Source: Opisthocomus hoazin (Eukaryota; Chordata; Aves; Opisthocomiformes; Opisthocomidae). Taken from it: a DNA stretch of 64,000 nt. Below, piece after piece: positions 63,014-64,000 of this stretch. Both the position numbers and the translations under genes were made by a program. The notes beneath the pieces are model-generated. The model made no database searches, was not told the DNA's origin, and saw only the letters and a program-made list of their open reading frames with translations. The stretch covers positions 13,650,531-13,714,530 of the forward strand of contig NC_134422.1 of the NCBI RefSeq assembly GCF_030867145.1. Direction: 5' to 3'. The stretch's first letter is position 1. Each line of letters begins with the position of its first letter.

Positions 63014-64000
63014 CTAAATATAAAAAAAAATGGGATTATTTACAGGCTTTTCAGGAATCTTCTAAATGTAGACAACTTTTAATTGCAGTTGGAGGATATC
63101 AAGTTTTTTTGCCAGTGCATCTACCATTTGCATGAGCGGATCATTCCATAAGTCAGTAGAATTCAAAGTCAAGATGATTTTCTCAAGATTCAGTATAGGT
63201 GTTAAAACCTTTCGGTTAAAATTAGAAAAATGGTTTCAGGTTTCAAAGGATAAAGAGGCTGAACAAGCTGCATTATATTTCAAAAGACAAATCCTCACAT
63301 AATTACTTTCAGAAAGATCAATAAATAGTTCTTGAAAATGTTGATCCCAAACACCAGAGATGTAGACAAGCGACCGAAAATGCAAAGAACAACATCAATC
63401 CTCAATATCCATTTCTCTATCCATTTCTGATTTTGCTGCAACATGCATATCAAAAGCTGACCAAAACTTGAGTTTCAGTGTATTTATTTTTGTCAAAAGT
63501 GAAATTACTTCCCAATTAAATACTGATTTCCTTTTTGTCTCTTTCAACATCTAAAGTATCGATTAAAAGAAGTTTTAAACAAAAGACGACACCAATTTCT
63601 GGCCCTTTTCAAAAATCCGAGACATTAAACATGAGCATGTGTTCAGGCATCAGCACCGCAGCTATGTAACATATCTATGAAATATTATTTGACGAATTCC
63701 CAAACGAATTGGGAAGGGCTACAGCAAAAAGGCCTGCCTGTGCAGATCTAGGGAGATAGGAGGGCATCAGGAGGCTCTGCAAGGCATGTGGTAACAGCTG
63801 TGGGTTTGAACCCGTGGTTCCAGCAAATGCAGGGCCAGCCTTGCACCCCGGGGAGCGGCATGGAGGGACGGGTGCGTAAAGGGGACCCACTGGACAGCAC
63901 GTGCACCTCACCCCGCAGCCTGTCACGTCACCCGCGCTGGTCGCAGGCGGCAGCACTCTGTTACAGCTGGGGAGCTTCCAAGCTCAGCAACACAACCCGC
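63014..64000 (-). other. EAF2: EAF2 intron 1, partial; GC rises toward the right edge
   Basis: This stretch precedes exon 2 on the minus strand. From about 63.75 kb to the edge GC and CpG increase, which suggests that the EAF2 promoter island and exon 1 lie shortly beyond 64000. No frame here matches the expected N-terminal peptide (an LGESFEKxPR-type segment), so exon 1 is not in the window. The 93-codon open frame at 63675-63956 is chance. Confidence 0.7.

Noticed and set aside
63675..63956. EAF2 exon 1
   Set aside because: The minus-strand frame here contains no LGESFEK-type segment and no donor giving a split Tyr codon, so exon 1 must lie outside.
1..64000. CRISPR arrays, operons, phage or retroviral proviruses
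   Set aside because: No regularly spaced repeats, no gag/pol/env-like set, no paired LTRs and no prokaryotic gene packing were seen; the reverse transcriptase pieces are all CR1 LINE.

Overview
The window is vertebrate nuclear DNA, almost certainly from a bird. Two things show this. Several CR1 LINE copies end in the avian-type 3' tail of tandem ATTCTATG-like octamers. The right-hand 12 kb carries a spliced gene whose translated exons read as ELL-associated factor 2 (EAF2). There are no prokaryotic operons, ribosome binding sites, CRISPR arrays or prophages. Most long open frames here are chance or lie inside dead retrotransposons.

Layout, left to right. 1-12.5 kb: no recognisable gene. 12.5-14.3 kb: a plus-strand CR1 fragment split by a second, minus-strand CR1, with a 6-bp target duplication visible on both sides. 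16.2-18.0 kb: a longer, frameshifted CR1 covering much of the reverse transcriptase. 18.0-29.4 kb: non-coding, with one possible very old LINE relic near 25.6 kb. 29.4-30.4 kb: a third sizeable CR1, of the same tail type as the split one. 30.4-39.6 kb: no recognisable gene. 39.6-41.35 kb: a strong CpG island, the only one inside the window, with a TISU-like ATG and a good splice donor at 40.57-40.61 kb; its gene is unidentified. 41.35-52.25 kb: no recognisable gene.

52.25-64 kb, minus strand: EAF2. Five coding exons (human-style exons 2-6) have consensus splice sites and matching phases. The stop is at 53051-53053, followed by a roughly 0.8-kb 3' UTR with a polyadenylation signal. Exon 1, with the start codon, lies beyond the right edge. 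The exons in the window encode 229 residues: the ELL-binding EAF domain apart from its first residues, a Gln/Pro linker, and the Ser/Asp-rich activation tail. The EAF2 introns hold two small CR1 relics, A-tracts and a 45-bp-period duplication.

I did not find a novel biological system. The points most worth a second look are the orphan CpG-island promoter at about 40.6 kb, the nested CR1 pair with its target duplication, and the apparent absence of SLC15A2 (the downstream neighbour of EAF2 in human) from more than 50 kb beyond EAF2. All calls come from reading the sequence by eye; no alignment or database search was run.
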